Of a DNA stretch of 64,000 nucleotides, positions 46,101-58,517 are shown in pieces. Each line of letters starts with the position of its first letter. Within the stretch, counting starts at the first letter, position 1. A program made the translations under genes and the position numbers. Origin of the DNA: Vitellaria paradoxa (Eukaryota > Streptophyta > Magnoliopsida > Ericales > Sapotaceae); contig CM034236.1 in the NCBI GenBank assembly GCA_019916065.1, positions 22,666,941-22,730,940 of the forward strand, read 5' to 3'. Under the pieces are notes generated by a model. The model was not told the origin of the DNA and did not search any database. It saw only the letters and a list, made by a program, of their open reading frames with translations.

Positions 46101-46970
46101 GCACAACAGACCTTTTTGCATTTTGTATTACAAGTTTAACTCTAGGGTTGACTTTTAATCTATGACTCATAAACTCGAGGTAAATACCGAGCATTTCTTG
46201 AGGAGTCTAGGCAAAGATGCTGATGTTTTTGAGGAACTATTCAAACAGCTTTATCTTTTCTACTGCTTCTAGTTTGGACCCGATTAGAAAGTATCAATCA
46301 TCTTCTGCTAGGCTAACGTGGATTTTATCCAACTGCTCAACTACTTTCTTCTTGGGATTACCCCCAACATATTAATCTTGGGAGCATTTTTTGGCAACTC
46401 CATTAGCTGCACATGTTTGGGCAAGGTTTTAGACTTCAAAGCTATAGTGAAACATTTCTTCGAGGTGTCGTGGTCCTTTCGAATCTCTATAACTTCATCC
46501 CTATATTAGGACTTCAAAACTTGATGGTAAGTTGAGGGGTTAGCCTTTAGCATATGAATTCACGACATTCCTATAATAGCATTATAAGAAGATAGTGCAT
46601 CCACAATAGTGAACTCCACTTCATACTCCATTGGATCGACTTGAACAAGATTGATAACTCTCCCTAAGGGCTAAACTAAGGCAGAGTTGAAACCAATAAA
46701 TGGATAGTTAGCTAGCTTCAGGTCTTCTTTTGTTAATTTGAGTTTTTTGAATAAGCTCAAGAGCATCACATTCATAGAGCTTCTAGTATCAATCAGAATT
46801 CTTTCCACATCTGATTGGAACATATTTAGGGTGACCACCAATGTCTCGTTATGTGGATGTTACACTCCTTGGCCTTCGTCTTTGAAGAATGAGATGCCCC
46901 CAGCATCGTTCTATCTTGATCACTTTCTTAGTGCACTGACAATTTTTAACATTTGACCAGTTCCTTTGAC
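43200..46970 (-). pseudogene. pol of the gypsy element (protease, RT, RNase H, integrase), degraded
   Basis: Read right to left. Protease: LIDTRSSMNVML (about 46790-46755; usually LIDGGSS) and VDALSSYNAIIG (about 46610). RT: YIDDMVVKS with the YIDD codons at plus 45664-45675, then TKCASGVNLSKFLRH and RRGIEVDPD. RNase H: KQKSIYYISKTLQEAKC (near 45130) and SQLVANQLKGKYIAQNERIA (near 44580) with a DALATL motif. Integrase: YVRKYKKCQKFS (zinc-binding part, ~44020), NIDYFTKWVK (~43870), GIP then SNNG (~43750) and PRRSTGKTLFSLAYG (~43520). Stops and frameshifts recur. These motifs are those of Tat-type gypsy pol proteins. Confidence 0.85.
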
Positions 46971-47129
46971 CTTCAGCTCGAGGGCAAGCAATTGTACCTC
47001 ATGGCCGGGTCTCTATATGAATCAAAAGAATAACTGTGGCTTTTCAACATCTCTTCTCGGGTGTCGTTCTAGGGAAATTCCCTTTCCTTAATGTCATCAA
47101 TTTCCTTTACTTCTTGTCTCCTCCCCCTT

Positions 47130-48660
47130 TATTCTCTTTTGCCTACTGGGGGTTGACCCACTTTTGGTCGGGCATTTACCTCATCAATGAACTATTTTAG
47201 GTGTTTCTCTTTTACTAGATCCTCTAAGAAGTACCATAAAGATTTGTAGTTTCTAGTTGGTGCTCCATTTCCCTGTGGTAATTACAATAATTTGTGCACT
47301 GACTTATGTTTGGATCTTTTAGCATCTTTCTCGGCCACTTGAAATAAGGTTCATTTTTTATCTGGGGGAGGATTTTATAGATCGGCTCTTTGAAGACCAT
47401 GTTGATGGTCTCATAAATGAACTTTCTCGTATCGCCTCTTTTTTTCCCTCGTTTCTTTTTTTTTTCTTCAACCTATAAGACTTAGACTCCTCGTGGTTGC
47501 TGGCTTGTTTCGTCCTCAACCTACATGTATTTTTCTATCCGACACATGAGGTTGGACATGTTTGTTGTTGACTTTTTAGTTAGGGACAACCACGACATAT
47601 CATCTTTCTGTAGCCCTAGCTTGAATGATGCCACTGTCAATTGCTCAGTACATCCCTTCACTTCATTATACAACTCCATGTACCTTCAAGAATAGTCCCT
47701 TAGGCTTTCATTGCTCTTTTTTCTCAAATTGAACAAGTTGTTAGTGGATTTTGATTATCTAATATTTTCAAAAAACCTAGTGATAAACTTTTTTGAAAGC
47801 TACTTCTAGCAACTGATACTCTTAGGGGGCAGCCTGTGGAACCATTGCAAGGCTGTGTCCCTCAAATTGGATGGGAACACCCAGCACATCAACTAGTCAT
47901 TCCAGCTCCATAATGTCATATCTTGCATGTAATGAACCAATGGGTCTAATTTTCTGTTATACATGGTAAACCGGTGTAGTAAACTTTTTCGGCGGCTCCA
48001 ATCCACAAGTATCATTTGTGAATAGAGACGCTGAAATTCTTTTCAAAGCTTTCCTCACCAACATGTGAGTCATCTGCTCTGAGTCTTCCTACTTAGTATG
48101 TTTTGTCTTTTCACCACCTTTCTCTTTCTAGATTTCTTTGACTTCATGTGTACTAGACTGTCACTTGATGAACTATTACTTTCATCGTAGTGCTTCCTTC
48201 GATCTGTATGCTTGTGCTTGGGGACTTCATCTTTTTGTTGAGACTTAGATGGCCTCTTATTTCATTGTGATCGTGTTGGTTCCTAGTGAGAACTTGTGAT
48301 CGTTGGACAGGTCGTGCTTTCACAAGTTCTTTGCTAGTTGTCATGCCTAAACCACCACCTATTTCTTTTCGGGTGCTAGGTTACAGCTCTTCAAGTTGAT
48401 TACTTTCCCCTTAATCTTCAGCCTCCTGCGAATCTTCATATTTAGTCTTATTCCCTTCAAACTTTCTTTGCTTTAAACCATCCGAATCAGTTCTTGACTT
48501 ATCATGATCAGAAAGATCATCGTTGCCTTGTTTTTCTTTCTTTGCACGTAGCCTCTTGATCATAGCATCAAGCTCCAGTTGTCTAGTATGGATTTCAGCT
48601 TCTAGGTCCCTTTTTTTCTTTGTTGTTTGGCATAGATTTTGCTAGGGTTTTATAGATAAT
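47130..48660 (-). pseudogene. gag of the gypsy element, degraded
   Basis: Minus-strand text includes an N-terminal charged helical stretch (RDLEAEIHTRQLELDAMIKR, about 48600-48545), the Tat-type gag core MCWVFPSNLRDTALQWFHRLP (near 47890-47830), and a C-terminal Cys/His segment CNYHREMEH (near 47280) followed by LEDLVKEKHLK. Gag of this group packages element RNA. Several stops and frame changes are present; the start codon could not be fixed. Confidence 0.75.
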
Positions 48661-48792
48661 GAAACCTCCTTTTGGCTCTGTGCCTATAGAACATCCCCTA
48701 TGCCAATGTCTCGTGGTAGTGAGTTGTCACTTTCAGTTGTCATCTTTATCAAGTCTTATAAAAAACTATGGAATAGTCAGGAACAAGAATGT

Positions 48793-48810
48793 GCCCCACA
48801 GTGGGCGCCA
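48793..48810 (-). other. Primer-binding site of the gypsy element
   Basis: On the minus strand TGGCGCCCACTGTGGGGC, two bases inside the right LTR. TGGCGCC... sites are usual in Tat-type gypsy elements. It fixes the orientation as minus. Confidence 0.88.
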
Positions 48811-48812
48811 AA

Positions 48813-49457
48813 TGTATAGGAATAAAAAAATACTCTCACGCGTTATCACCATAGAGAACTCGCCCGAAAAGGCTTATAAAACAAAGAAATGTCAGGGAGA
48901 ATGGCCGAAGAAGGTCCCCAACCGAGGACTCTCCAATGGTAAAGTTGGTACAAGCTTGAGAGAATAATTATATAGAATGTAAGAGGTCAGTTGATAATAG
49001 TGAGTATACTTTACTTGGTACACCATTTGGACTATTTATAAAATAAGAGAATGAATAAAATAATGTAAAAATGATTGGAAAAATAATATTATTATATTCT
49101 TTTAATATATAATTATAGTTTACATTACATTTAATACCTATCACTCAACATTCAATGCGTGTTGTAAATTTCAAAATGGTAGGTGTGATGTGATATTTGA
49201 AATGCTCAAATGTCACTTCCTGTCTACCACTCGTGATGTAACGAACTAGCTAAACCAACGATATTATAATAAATGAAAAATGAATTTATTACAATAAAGA
49301 ATTTATCGTTACATTTAAACTATCATTTATACCTTTCACCGTAGAGCCTAATTGATAAGGTCAAGGACGAGAGATGGTTGAAGCCGAGCACTTACTTGTT
49401 CAGCACATGTGTGCTTGGAAATGATATCACGTATCCAGTATATTTTTTGTACCAATA
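48813..49457 (-). repeat. 5' LTR of the gypsy element
   Basis: 645 bp; on the plus strand TGTATAGGAATAAAA...GTACCAATA, on the minus strand starting TATTGGTAC, a decayed TGTTAGTAC. The minus-strand TATA box TATAAATAGT lies at plus 49032-49041. It is longer than the left LTR because that copy lost about 100 bp. The 102-codon plus frame at 48659-48967 is an artefact across the gag/LTR junction. Confidence 0.88.
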
Positions 49458-52106
49458 GAAATCAAACACAATACCCTATCACTAAGGTGAGACACTACCT
49501 TACAAGAGTCAAAATTGAGATCTTCAAATTTGTAACTGGTCATGTGCTAATCTTAAGCGGATATGTTAATTGTCAATGGGTTCTTTATTTCATTTTAGGA
49601 CATGGAAGACTAAGATTAAGTAAAAATAAGTAGCATCAAATGCTTTTAATTTTTTTCATTTTACAACTATGCCATATGCTACTCCAAATTTGAAATTGCA
49701 GTATTGTTACTCACACTAATTTTCATTAAAAAAAAAAAGAAACTGTATCTTTCTTCAGCTTATCACAACGCACCAATTAACCTTTTTTTTTAGTTGTTAT
49801 TAAAAATCTATTGCTTCTACATCTATGTGCACCAACCGAACAAAATTAGAAAAAAATATTATATAAAACTTAAAAGGAAAAATATGTTCCAATAGGTGGT
49901 AATAACATATTTAATTGAATATTTAGTTAATCATAAATTATCCACACATTTTATGAATATATAATTTTGTACTTGCAACATTATTCTCATATTTTTCAAA
50001 GGAAAATTTTATTTTTGTAAAAATTCACTAGAAGAATATGCTCTTTTTGTTTTTGTCATTAATAGTCATTTAGTAAATATTTTATCTTTAAATAATAAGT
50101 TTTAAAAGTAATGTGATACAATTAAACAATATAACTATCAAAAATACCCTTTTTAAAAATATTTCTGCTGAAAATATAGTTATTAGAGTTATAATTATTG
50201 AAAATATTAACCATGATGAAATATAAGGTAAATTTTACTTAGTAACCCTACAATTTACATTGAATACCACTTTAGTCTCTACGATTCTAATTAGAATAGT
50301 CGACCTTTGTAGTCATGGTCCAATTTTACTTTGGTTCTTTTGTTAACAACTGTTAAAAAAGTATGACTAAAAATGTTAGGTATCCATCATATGTATGTTG
50401 GTTTTCATAGCATAGGATTGAGAAAAAAATCTCAATTTGAAGGTTGAACTCTTTAAAAATTTTAGATGCACAGCGGAAACACCTTCTTTTTAGTGATTCA
50501 GCCTTCCAAAGCTATTCTCAACTCTCTCTCTAGATGGATGTATGTGGTCACAAAAATTACCCAGGTCTTGTGGCTTATATTAGTATATATAAAAGGGATA
50601 TAAAGAGAGATAAAGCATCTGTATCAAAGAAGATCTCTCAACCATTGAGAGAATCTCTCTCATCCACTTTATTATATACTAATATACATATCTTCCTAAC
50701 ATATAATACATTTAGAAGATATGATATCTTGAGAAAATCTTTCTCAACCATATTATCTTATCTAAATATACATTAGATGTTAATCATATTTATAATTTAT
50801 TTTTCAAATAAAAATAAATTATAAATAATAAGCCAATGGACTTGGACCATCAAGATTAAATTGAGTTAGCTTGGGGACTAAAGGCCCATGGATTCCTAGC
50901 TCCAACTTAAAAGATTTTGGGCCTTGTCATCTCATGACATCCCATTATCCTTTAAATTAACCCCGGGCTATTCCACTAAAAGCCCTAGGTTGCACTCTAG
51001 TTGTCCATGTTAAAATTTATTTAATTACAACACCTTTTAATAAAATGAATTTTAGTCTTAAACCAATAATATTCACTTAATTAACCCTCCATTACAAGCT
51101 CATAATTAAGCTAAGCTAATATTAAATGTCAAGCTCCTTAAATTACATATTTAACCCGAAGTCACTATTTATCCAAACTTTGATCATTCTCAATATTTTT
51201 ATATTTGTAAATAATTTACAAATAAATATTGCTATTCAATAAACAATTTATTAAATAAACTGCGGCCACAGATTTAATGATCAAAATGATAAATAGTTTA
51301 GGTGAGCTTATCAAAAATGGATTCCATCTTGTGAGTATATGTTCCCATGATTCATGAAATTAAATCTCCAAGTTATTGAGGTTTTGACCATTTATAAGAT
51401 CTCACTCTGTGATAACTCAAACAGATTTAATTCATGAATGTGAGTCCATTACAAACTCAGGATTAAGGTTTATTAAGTTTATTAAAGATTTAGTAAATTA
51501 TGATTAATGTCATTTATTAACCAGATCATAATTTACAGTAGTCTTTTCAATATGTATATCACATATACATATTAACTTTCCTACTCAAAGTCACTACTTT
51601 AGTAATCAAGATAAATCACTCAATTAAGAAGTAGAAAAGTTACAGCTTTAACATAATGAAATGCCTATTTCATTAATAGCTGTGAATTTACTTTAATTTA
51701 TAAAACTTGTGATTTAAATCTTTTTGTATTAACATCTTATACCCAATACTTAAATCACAAACTTTATAAATAAGGGACAATAATGTATACTTAAATAAAT
51801 AATTATTTTATTATAACCAAAAAAATAAATAAAATAAAATATTATTGCAAAAACATGCTTTTAAGGGCGCAAATGCATTTTGTCATCTCCATATTACTAT
51901 ATCTCTAGAGTCAATAATTTTATATGAGGAACTACTGAAACTGATAACCATCTCTTTCGGCTAACCTAGCCTCCTCCGTCCCTCGGACTAATAAGTGGTA
52001 GTACAGGAATATTCAGTCGAAATATGGCTTTCAATTTAAGTTCCGAATTAGTGGATGCTGCCAAAGAGAATGTCATCCCTATGGGATTTGAAAATTCGAA
52101 ATATGT
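49458..52106. other. Gene-free DNA with an unassigned LTR-like stretch
   Basis: GAAAT at 49458-49462 is the likely right target duplication of the gypsy element. From 50396 (TGTTGGTTTTCATAGC) to about 51893 (...TCATCTCCA) the sequence has TG...CA ends and the texture of a long LTR or LTR-element leader on the minus strand, but no primer site, target duplication or partner was found. The frame at 50534-50776 is not family-like. Confidence 0.3.
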
Positions 52107-53169
52107 TGCTAAGGATCCCAATCAATCAATCAACCACAATTAATCACACACACACGAATGTAGAAGGTAGTATAGAATAAGCCAGGAAACCCACACAAGA
52201 AACCCCAAAAAAAACTTTCACTAGAATAAACGAACGTTGGTTACAAACTCAAATTCTCTATAAATCGACTCCTCGACTCTATACTCTCGTTGACGTTTGC
52301 TCGACTCGATGCACCAACTCCTCTAGCGAAAGCCCTTCGACTCCTCGAAGGCACACTACTGACTCCTTAGTAGCTTTTGTTGAATCCTCAGCGTGCTGAA
52401 TTCACAGCGTTCACAAAACCCAAATCCGAACTCCTTTGGATTGAACACGAACAATGAAGGCTAAGCTGTTGAGAGAATTATCAAACTTTCAAGCTCACAA
52501 ACATGAAGTATATTCTCTATGTGTGTGTGTGTCTCTTCTCTTTTCTTTTCTTTTTTCTCTCCTTGAAGACAGCATGAGATATATATAAACCATTAGAGAC
52601 GGCTGGGGCTATTGAAGTGGTGTGTAGTTGAAGTTTTAGCTTGACATCCTGTCAGTTTGTTGACCATATCTTTTCAATCACAATTCGGATTGACCTAATT
52701 CTTTTTGGGTTGGAAAGAAGACTCAAAGGGCTACAACTTTCGTGTTTTAGCCGAAGCTTGAATCCATCATCTTCGAGGTCAAAATCGCGTTGGAAGTTGA
52801 GAACAGAAAGCTGTCATGCTAGCACCTCGCAGAAAAGGCACACCTACGGATTTCCTACGGTTTTCCCGCGGTCTTTTCGTGACTCAGAGCGGCCTTCCTA
52901 CATGACTTAATCTCTCTCGGCTTTTTTCTGTGGCCAAGTGCGGTCTTCCTGCATTCTTCAATTCTGAACCTCTTCAAGACTTCTAGCCACTTTGGAAACT
53001 TGATTTTCAACCTCTTCAAGACTTCTAGCCCCTTTGGAAATTTGATTTTCTGAGACCTTTTAGAGTTCTAAACGACTTAAGAATCCAGTGTCTTAACCTA
53101 CACTAAGTCTAAAGTACATACAATTTTATGTGATCATGGATTTATCAATTTACAAGTTTAGCCTTAACA
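52107..53169 (-). repeat. Solo LTR (copia-like), copy 2
   Basis: TGCTAAGG...TTAACA, homologous to 42191-42970. On the minus strand it starts TGTTAAGGCTAAACTTG, has a TTTATATATATC promoter (plus 52579-52590), and ends with R/U5 text containing GTGAAAG and GTGTGTGTGTG. Contains a 42-bp tandem duplication (AACCTCTTCAAGACTTCTAG...) at about 52967-53050. It holds about 200 bp that copy 1 lacks; the 89-codon frame at 52641-52910 is within this U3 part. Confidence 0.65.
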
Positions 53170-53447
53170 GGATTAAATCCCGAGTTATTGTGAATTATAA
53201 TCAACGTGTCGCATTTTCTGTTAAATTTGATGGAAGGATCAAAGTGAAACTTTACTATAATTACAAGGGATTGACTCTTATAATTAGAACTATCTGAGTT
53301 AAGGTGTAAATTGTAAAGGTAGTTTCTGAAATTTACCCCAAAATATATTATAAAAAAGATAGAAATATTTGAGAAGTCAATATAATTATTTTGCATTAGT
53401 ATCAACAAATAACATATTTAATATATTTATTATTTTAAATTTACAAA

Positions 53448-53720
53448 TGTCACGTCCCGAATTCCCATCAGGTAGGAATGTGAGCTAAACAATATGCAAA
53501 TATATAATACTATAATGCACATATCCCAATTAGAGACATACAACCAATAGACGTCGCAAAAGATTATATAAAGTTCAAAATATTAATAAAAAGTCTAAGC
53601 CACTACTAGATGACAGTACTCTAAAATATACAATATGGGGCTCACCAGGTCAGTACAATCTAATCGAATATCCAAGATTATAGGGATTAATTATATACAC
53701 GACTACCTCACTGATAAAGG
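53448..53720 (+). repeat. LTR-like fragment starting TGTCACGTCCCG
   Basis: TGTCACGTCCCGAATTCCC is a common start of plant gypsy LTRs. The next bases (AATATGCAAATATATAAT, CCCAATTAGAGACATACAAC) parallel 20553-20650, so this is probably a third relative of that repeat. It fades after about 270 bp. Confidence 0.4.
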
Positions 53721-56528
53721 TTTCCAAAAATAAATATACGACAAAATGAATTTTGTAAAAGAACCAGGTTTGTCGACCCAAAAATTCAACATTAAGATCT
53801 TCTAACACTAAAATTTTGTTCTTTAAAATCTATTAGTAAAGTTTCAAGATTTATTATTACTGTTGTTTTTAAGTATTTAGATTTCCAAAGAAAGGTTTCA
53901 AAACTTCATTAATTTTTTAGACTTTTGAATTACCAATAAATTTCAAACCTAAGGGTGATATGTAGGTTTTGGAAAAATGAGAAAAAAATATAAATTTAAT
54001 ACAAAAATTTATTAAAAAAATAGAAAGTAAAGAGGGATGTCACTTAAGATTTGAAAGTACTAAAAAAGAAGAAGGTATCATGATTTTAGTATATATATAT
54101 ATATATATAGATGCAAATTAAATTATTTTTTAATCTAAAAATATAGTGCATTTTTTAAAAATAAATAAACCTATTAGACTTGGAAATTAATTAAACTTGG
54201 GTCCGATGAATAACAAAATTATTTTTAGTCCGATCCAAGTCCAATCCGCCCAATATCTACCTTAATATTTTAAAATCTATATTGACCTAATTGATTAAAC
54301 TTGTAATCCTATGACTCAGTCTAAAAATGTCATAGTTCATAATTCAAACCTTTTGTGACCAAAACTGCTTAAATCACTAAAAATTGTAGTAACTTATAAC
54401 CTATAATTACCAAAAAAAAAAAAAACTTATAACCTATATGAATATTATATTTTTATATAATTTTAATTATTTTTATTATTTTTATTTATATATAATATAA
54501 TATATTTATGACATCACAAATATAATATATAATTATATAATATAATATAATATATTTATATATATAATACAATATAATATATTTTAATTATTTTAATGTG
54601 TGTGTGTGCCGGGGGGGGAGAAGGAGATGAAAGAGGAGAAAATGGGTTGGAATTCGATGAGTGATGAGTAGGAGAGAGAGAAATTTTAACTTAATTCAAG
54701 TAAAATTTATAAAAATTGAGAAATTAGAATGCACAACAAAAGGTGATGCCGTATTAGACTTGCAAGACTGATAAGAGACAATATGCAATCTAGTATCATA
54801 TAAAGTCGGCGTATAATAAAGCGAAAGGACTTCTCCTTCAGTTGAAGTGGCTAAACATAGAATTATTTATTTATTGATTTATTTATTTTTTACGTACCCC
54901 CTCCTCCTCTCTCAAAATCTCTCTCATATATTGTCTTTTTCTAAATATAAAACTTCTTTATCTTTTTCATAAGTTAATTTCTTAATCTTACAAATTTATT
55001 GATAAATCAATGACCCACTTTATATATGAGTATAAATATATTATAATATTTTTAAATTTTTTTTCCTTCACCACCCTTTTTCACGAGTCCTTTCTCTTCT
55101 TAAATGTGACTTTGTAACTTAAAAGATTAAAAATTAATGAATAAATGCTATGGAGTAATTGATAACATTTTATTTTCAAAATGCTTACCATTTCTATCCC
55201 ATTCTTGAGCAATGAACCTATAATCCTCCGGAAAGGTGATAAATATTAGCTTATTTAAAGTTTTATAAAATATATCTATCATAATAAAAGGGATAAAATA
55301 TTAAGGGTAACATTTATCCCTTTTTAATCTCGTATTAAATGCAAATTAAATATAAAAATTCTATATCCATTTCATATTTAATGTTAATTAATATATAAAA
55401 AGTCTGTTTCTCATTATCAAATCACCACAAATATGCTTTAGACTTTTACTATATTTTATATATTTTTTATTTTGTATCATTTTATAATTTTATTTGGGCC
55501 ATTATATATATCTCAAACAAAATCATTCTCGACCTTGCTCAATCTTCATATCAACTGAAAAATGCATCCCTATTGTAAACTATACATATACTAGAAATTA
55601 CTTATACTCAAAAGGTATAGAAATATAATTTAATGTACAAATAATTCAAATTTATATTTATAAAGTAAATCCATATGAAAAACTATAAAAATAATCTATA
55701 AAAATCAAAATTACTAATTAAAAATACTAAAATAATGACCGAGAAGACAACTAAAGTGAAAAAAAAATAAAAATAATCTCTACTATTTAATAAATTTAAT
55801 GGTTAAAAATATCCGAAATTCAAAATTTTTAATAAATTCAAAGAGTGTAAAAGTGTATGTACTTAAAACGCATTAAAATTGAAATTGTAAGTAAAAAAAA
55901 AAAATAAACTCTAAAAATGCACATAGATATAATTTAGCGTGTAAGTGGGGTGTTTGAAACTAAAAAAAAACTCAAAAAACTCTAAAAAATTTTAAAAGTT
56001 TCGATCTTTTTCAAACTTGAAGGAAGTTAAACTTTTTGGAAATTTTGTCAAAATTTGTTCCAACTAATTTTGATAGATTTTTTAAAAAGTTTATCTTTTT
56101 TGGAATTTGAAAAAAGTAGAACTTTTGAAAAAATTTGTCAAAATTTATTTCAACGAATTTTGACAGATTTTTTATAAAGTTAGACCGATATTTGTACCAA
56201 AAAATTTCATAGAATTCTAAAAATTTTTAAAATTCTCAACTAAAATTTTATCACCTGTTACTTTTATGCAAACATTCAACTATCATTTTAAAATAATTTT
56301 TTATACTTTAAATTTAAAAAAAATCTACTTTTTTTAAATATTAATTTTTTAACATGCGTTATTCCAAATTTCAAATTCTAAAATTTCAAAATCACTATAC
56401 TTCACCCCCCCCCCCCAATACGCACTGAGCCCATCCCCTTATCTTAACCTTCATACCGAGCCTTTCACTTTCACGTATACAACTGTCCCATCAAATTATC
56501 TGCCCTTATTTTATAAATATATATATAT
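53721..56528. other. AT-rich intergenic DNA
   Basis: TA microsatellites (near 54093-54110 and 54480-54590), a 12-base C run at 56405-56416, and a degenerate MITE-like stretch from about 55946 (GGGGTGTTTGAAACTAAA) to 56290. No gene recognised. Confidence 0.45.
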
Positions 56529-56678
56529 AGGTGGTATTTAGAGTGATAAAAAGTGAGAAAAAATGAGATAAAATGAAAAAATTTGTGAGTTCGTAATATG
56601 TCTAGTGAAATAAAAAAATTGATATGATAGAAATTTTTAGAATTTCTTTTTAATTTTTTGTAGATGCCAAACGCACCC
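56529..56678 (+). mobile_element. MITE of the GAGATAAA family, member 1
   Basis: Starts GGTGGTATTTAGAGTGATAAA and ends CAAACGCACCC. Contains the family phrases AGTTCGTAAT and GATATGATA. About 150 bp, non-coding. Confidence 0.6.
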
Positions 56679-57360
56679 ATAATATACTAGTACAAACCAA
56701 TATGTCATGTTATTAATTCTTTTTTCATCAGTAAAAAGAGTTATTTTTTTTTACTGATATGGCATACCTCATTTTTTTTGTTAACACATTTACCGTCTAA
56801 AAATTAATCTCTCTTTCTTCCCTATTTGTTTTTCACTCTCCATGCTCTCTCGCTTTTCCGTCTTTCAAAAATAGCCTCTAACAAGATGAGCTATGCCAAT
56901 TGGCAAATGATAGATATGCCAACCTAAGTGTTGGATTCACCTCTTCACCATCTCCCTAATAAATAATATATTGATGCTTTTCTTACACTAAAAAAAAGGC
57001 TTTTTTATATTTATTGTATATAAGAATTATTCAAAAATTATTAATAAAAAGTCATAAATATCTTTTACTACGCTTTCAAATACATTTTACCTTACATCAT
57101 TTTTGGCAATTTCATATGAATCATTATTATACCATGTGAAAATTTGCTATATAAATTTTGATTTTTTTTTCTGTTGTGGTACAACTAATAATTTTGTTTA
57201 TTTTTTTACTTCTTTTGCCCATTTACTATATAAAAATTAATTTATATATCTATCTCCTCTCTCTCTCTCACACACTGTCTCTTTCTCTCACACAGATGTA
57301 ATGTATAGGAATCATCTACTAACAAAAACTAATAAATATCATCTAGTACACGGATTTAAC

Positions 57361-57508
57361 GGGTGAGTTTAGAGTAAGATAAAGTGAGATAAATTGAGAA
57401 AAACTGAGAGTTCGTAATGCGTGTAGTGCAAGAAAAAAGTTGATGTGATATAAAATTAACAGAGATTTTTGGAGATTTTTGGAGTGTGTTTGCAAACCAA
57501 ACTCACCC
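57361..57508 (+). mobile_element. MITE of the GAGATAAA family, member 2 (best ends)
   Basis: 148 bp bounded by a perfect 10-bp inverted repeat, GGGTGAGTTT at 57361-57370 and AAACTCACCC at 57499-57508. The core reads GAGATAAATTGAG, GTTCGTAATGCGTG, TTGATGTGATATAAAATTAACAG. It serves as reference for the other members. Confidence 0.7.
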
Positions 57509-57549
57509 GAATAATCCGCTAACATAAAATAATAAATATCATTTACTAT

Positions 57550-57901
57550 GGGTTGGTTTAGCATAAAAAAAAAATTTCTAAAAAACTCTATAAATCTCTA
57601 ACAACTCATCTATCTCTAATTTTCCTGCCATCACTAATTTCAAAAAATTCTAATATTTCACTAAAAAAAAATCTAAAAGTAAGTTAACCGAATGTGTAAA
57701 TTTTTTATACAGTTATATTCTTCGTGTCAAAAACTTTTAAACAAGTACCATTGTCACTATTTTTTGTGAATTTTTTTGAATCCGTAGAAACAGATTTAAA
57801 AAACCGTTTCCATAATTTGCTACTTTTCAGAAAAAAATACCAAAATTAACCATAAACTATATTTTATCTCAATTTATCTTATTTTTTCGTACTCCAAACG
57901 A
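57550..57901 (-). mobile_element. Longer MITE relative, inverted
   Basis: Begins GGGTTGGTTTAGC and ends with ATTTATCTTATTTTTTCGTACTCCAAAC, the reverse complement of the family's GAGATAAA end. About 350 bp, with extra internal sequence. Less certain than the short members. Confidence 0.4.
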
Positions 57902-58369
57902 GATTTATGTTTTCATATACACTATATGAAGATGTAGATATTTGTATCTTTTCACATTTATTATTTTCTTTTATTTCATGTACATTTATCATTTCCCTTT
58001 GTTTTATGTTTTTTTTTTTTTTTATTAACGTCACTTTATTTTGCCTTTTTTTTTTTTTTTTAAGTAAAGACATTTGGACTTAAAGCGCTGAGAAAATTTG
58101 GGTAAATCACGTTAACAAACTTTTGAAGTTTTGTTTGGAGCTTTATATCAATATATGACTTTAGATTATCAATCTGTTAAATACCACCTTATACAAATTT
58201 CGGCTTTTAGTGATATTAGCTTAATTTTTAGCCAAAAAAAAAAAAAGAAAAATTGCAATTGACATATCAGTATACGCCTAAGATTGAAACATTTTTCATG
58301 TAGAGTATAACTCTCTTCTTTTGCAAATGTGACAATGGGCAACAAATATCTCCCTCTCTAAAAGTAGAG

Positions 58370-58377
58370 TATATATT
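58370..58377 (+). promoter_or_regulatory. TATA box of the NOI-like gene
   Basis: TATATATT, 148 bp before the start codon, followed by a GA-rich leader with G runs. This is a typical plant core promoter spacing for a 5' leader of about 110-120 nt. Confidence 0.5.
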
Positions 58378-58435
58378 TAGGGGGAGGGGAGAGAGAGAGA
58401 GAGAGAGAGGGGGGGGGAGATAGATGAAGAAATTA

Positions 58436-58507
58436 ATGGGTGGCGATAAGTGCGAGAGAGGAAGGGGAGGATCTCTCTTCAGCACTCTTTGTCTGGAAAA
58501 AAAATAG
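58436..58507 (+). promoter_or_regulatory. Upstream ORF of 23 codons in the NOI-like leader
   Basis: ATG at 58436, stop TAG at 58505, peptide beginning MGGDKCERGRGG. It ends ten bases before the main ATG, in another frame (offset one). If the transcript begins just downstream of the TATA box, ribosomes would meet this AUG first. Whether it is conserved or acts on translation cannot be judged here. Confidence 0.4.
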
Positions 58508-58517
58508 GAAAAAAAAA

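Larger units (their letters stand above)
36671..49457 (-). mobile_element. Ty3/gypsy Tat-type LTR retrotransposon, 12.8 kb, minus strand
   Basis: Direct LTRs at 36671-37208 and 48813-49457, a TGGCGCC-type primer site at the right LTR and a polypurine tract at the left LTR, so the element reads right to left. Minus-strand order is gag, protease, RT, RNase H, integrase, that is integrase after RT as in Ty3/gypsy. The motifs match the Tat (Tat/Athila/Ogre) group, and so does the long region between integrase and 3' LTR that bears an opposite-strand gene. Two insertions are nested: a hAT-like element (38512-39967) and a solo LTR (42191-42970). All coding regions are broken. LTR identity by eye is about 80%, so the insertion is old. 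Confidence 0.9.

Noticed and set aside
58440..58517. GTG-started N-terminal extension of the NOI-like protein
   Set aside because: Plant genes start at AUG; the extension is low in similarity to NOI proteins and the domain starts right after the ATG at 58518.
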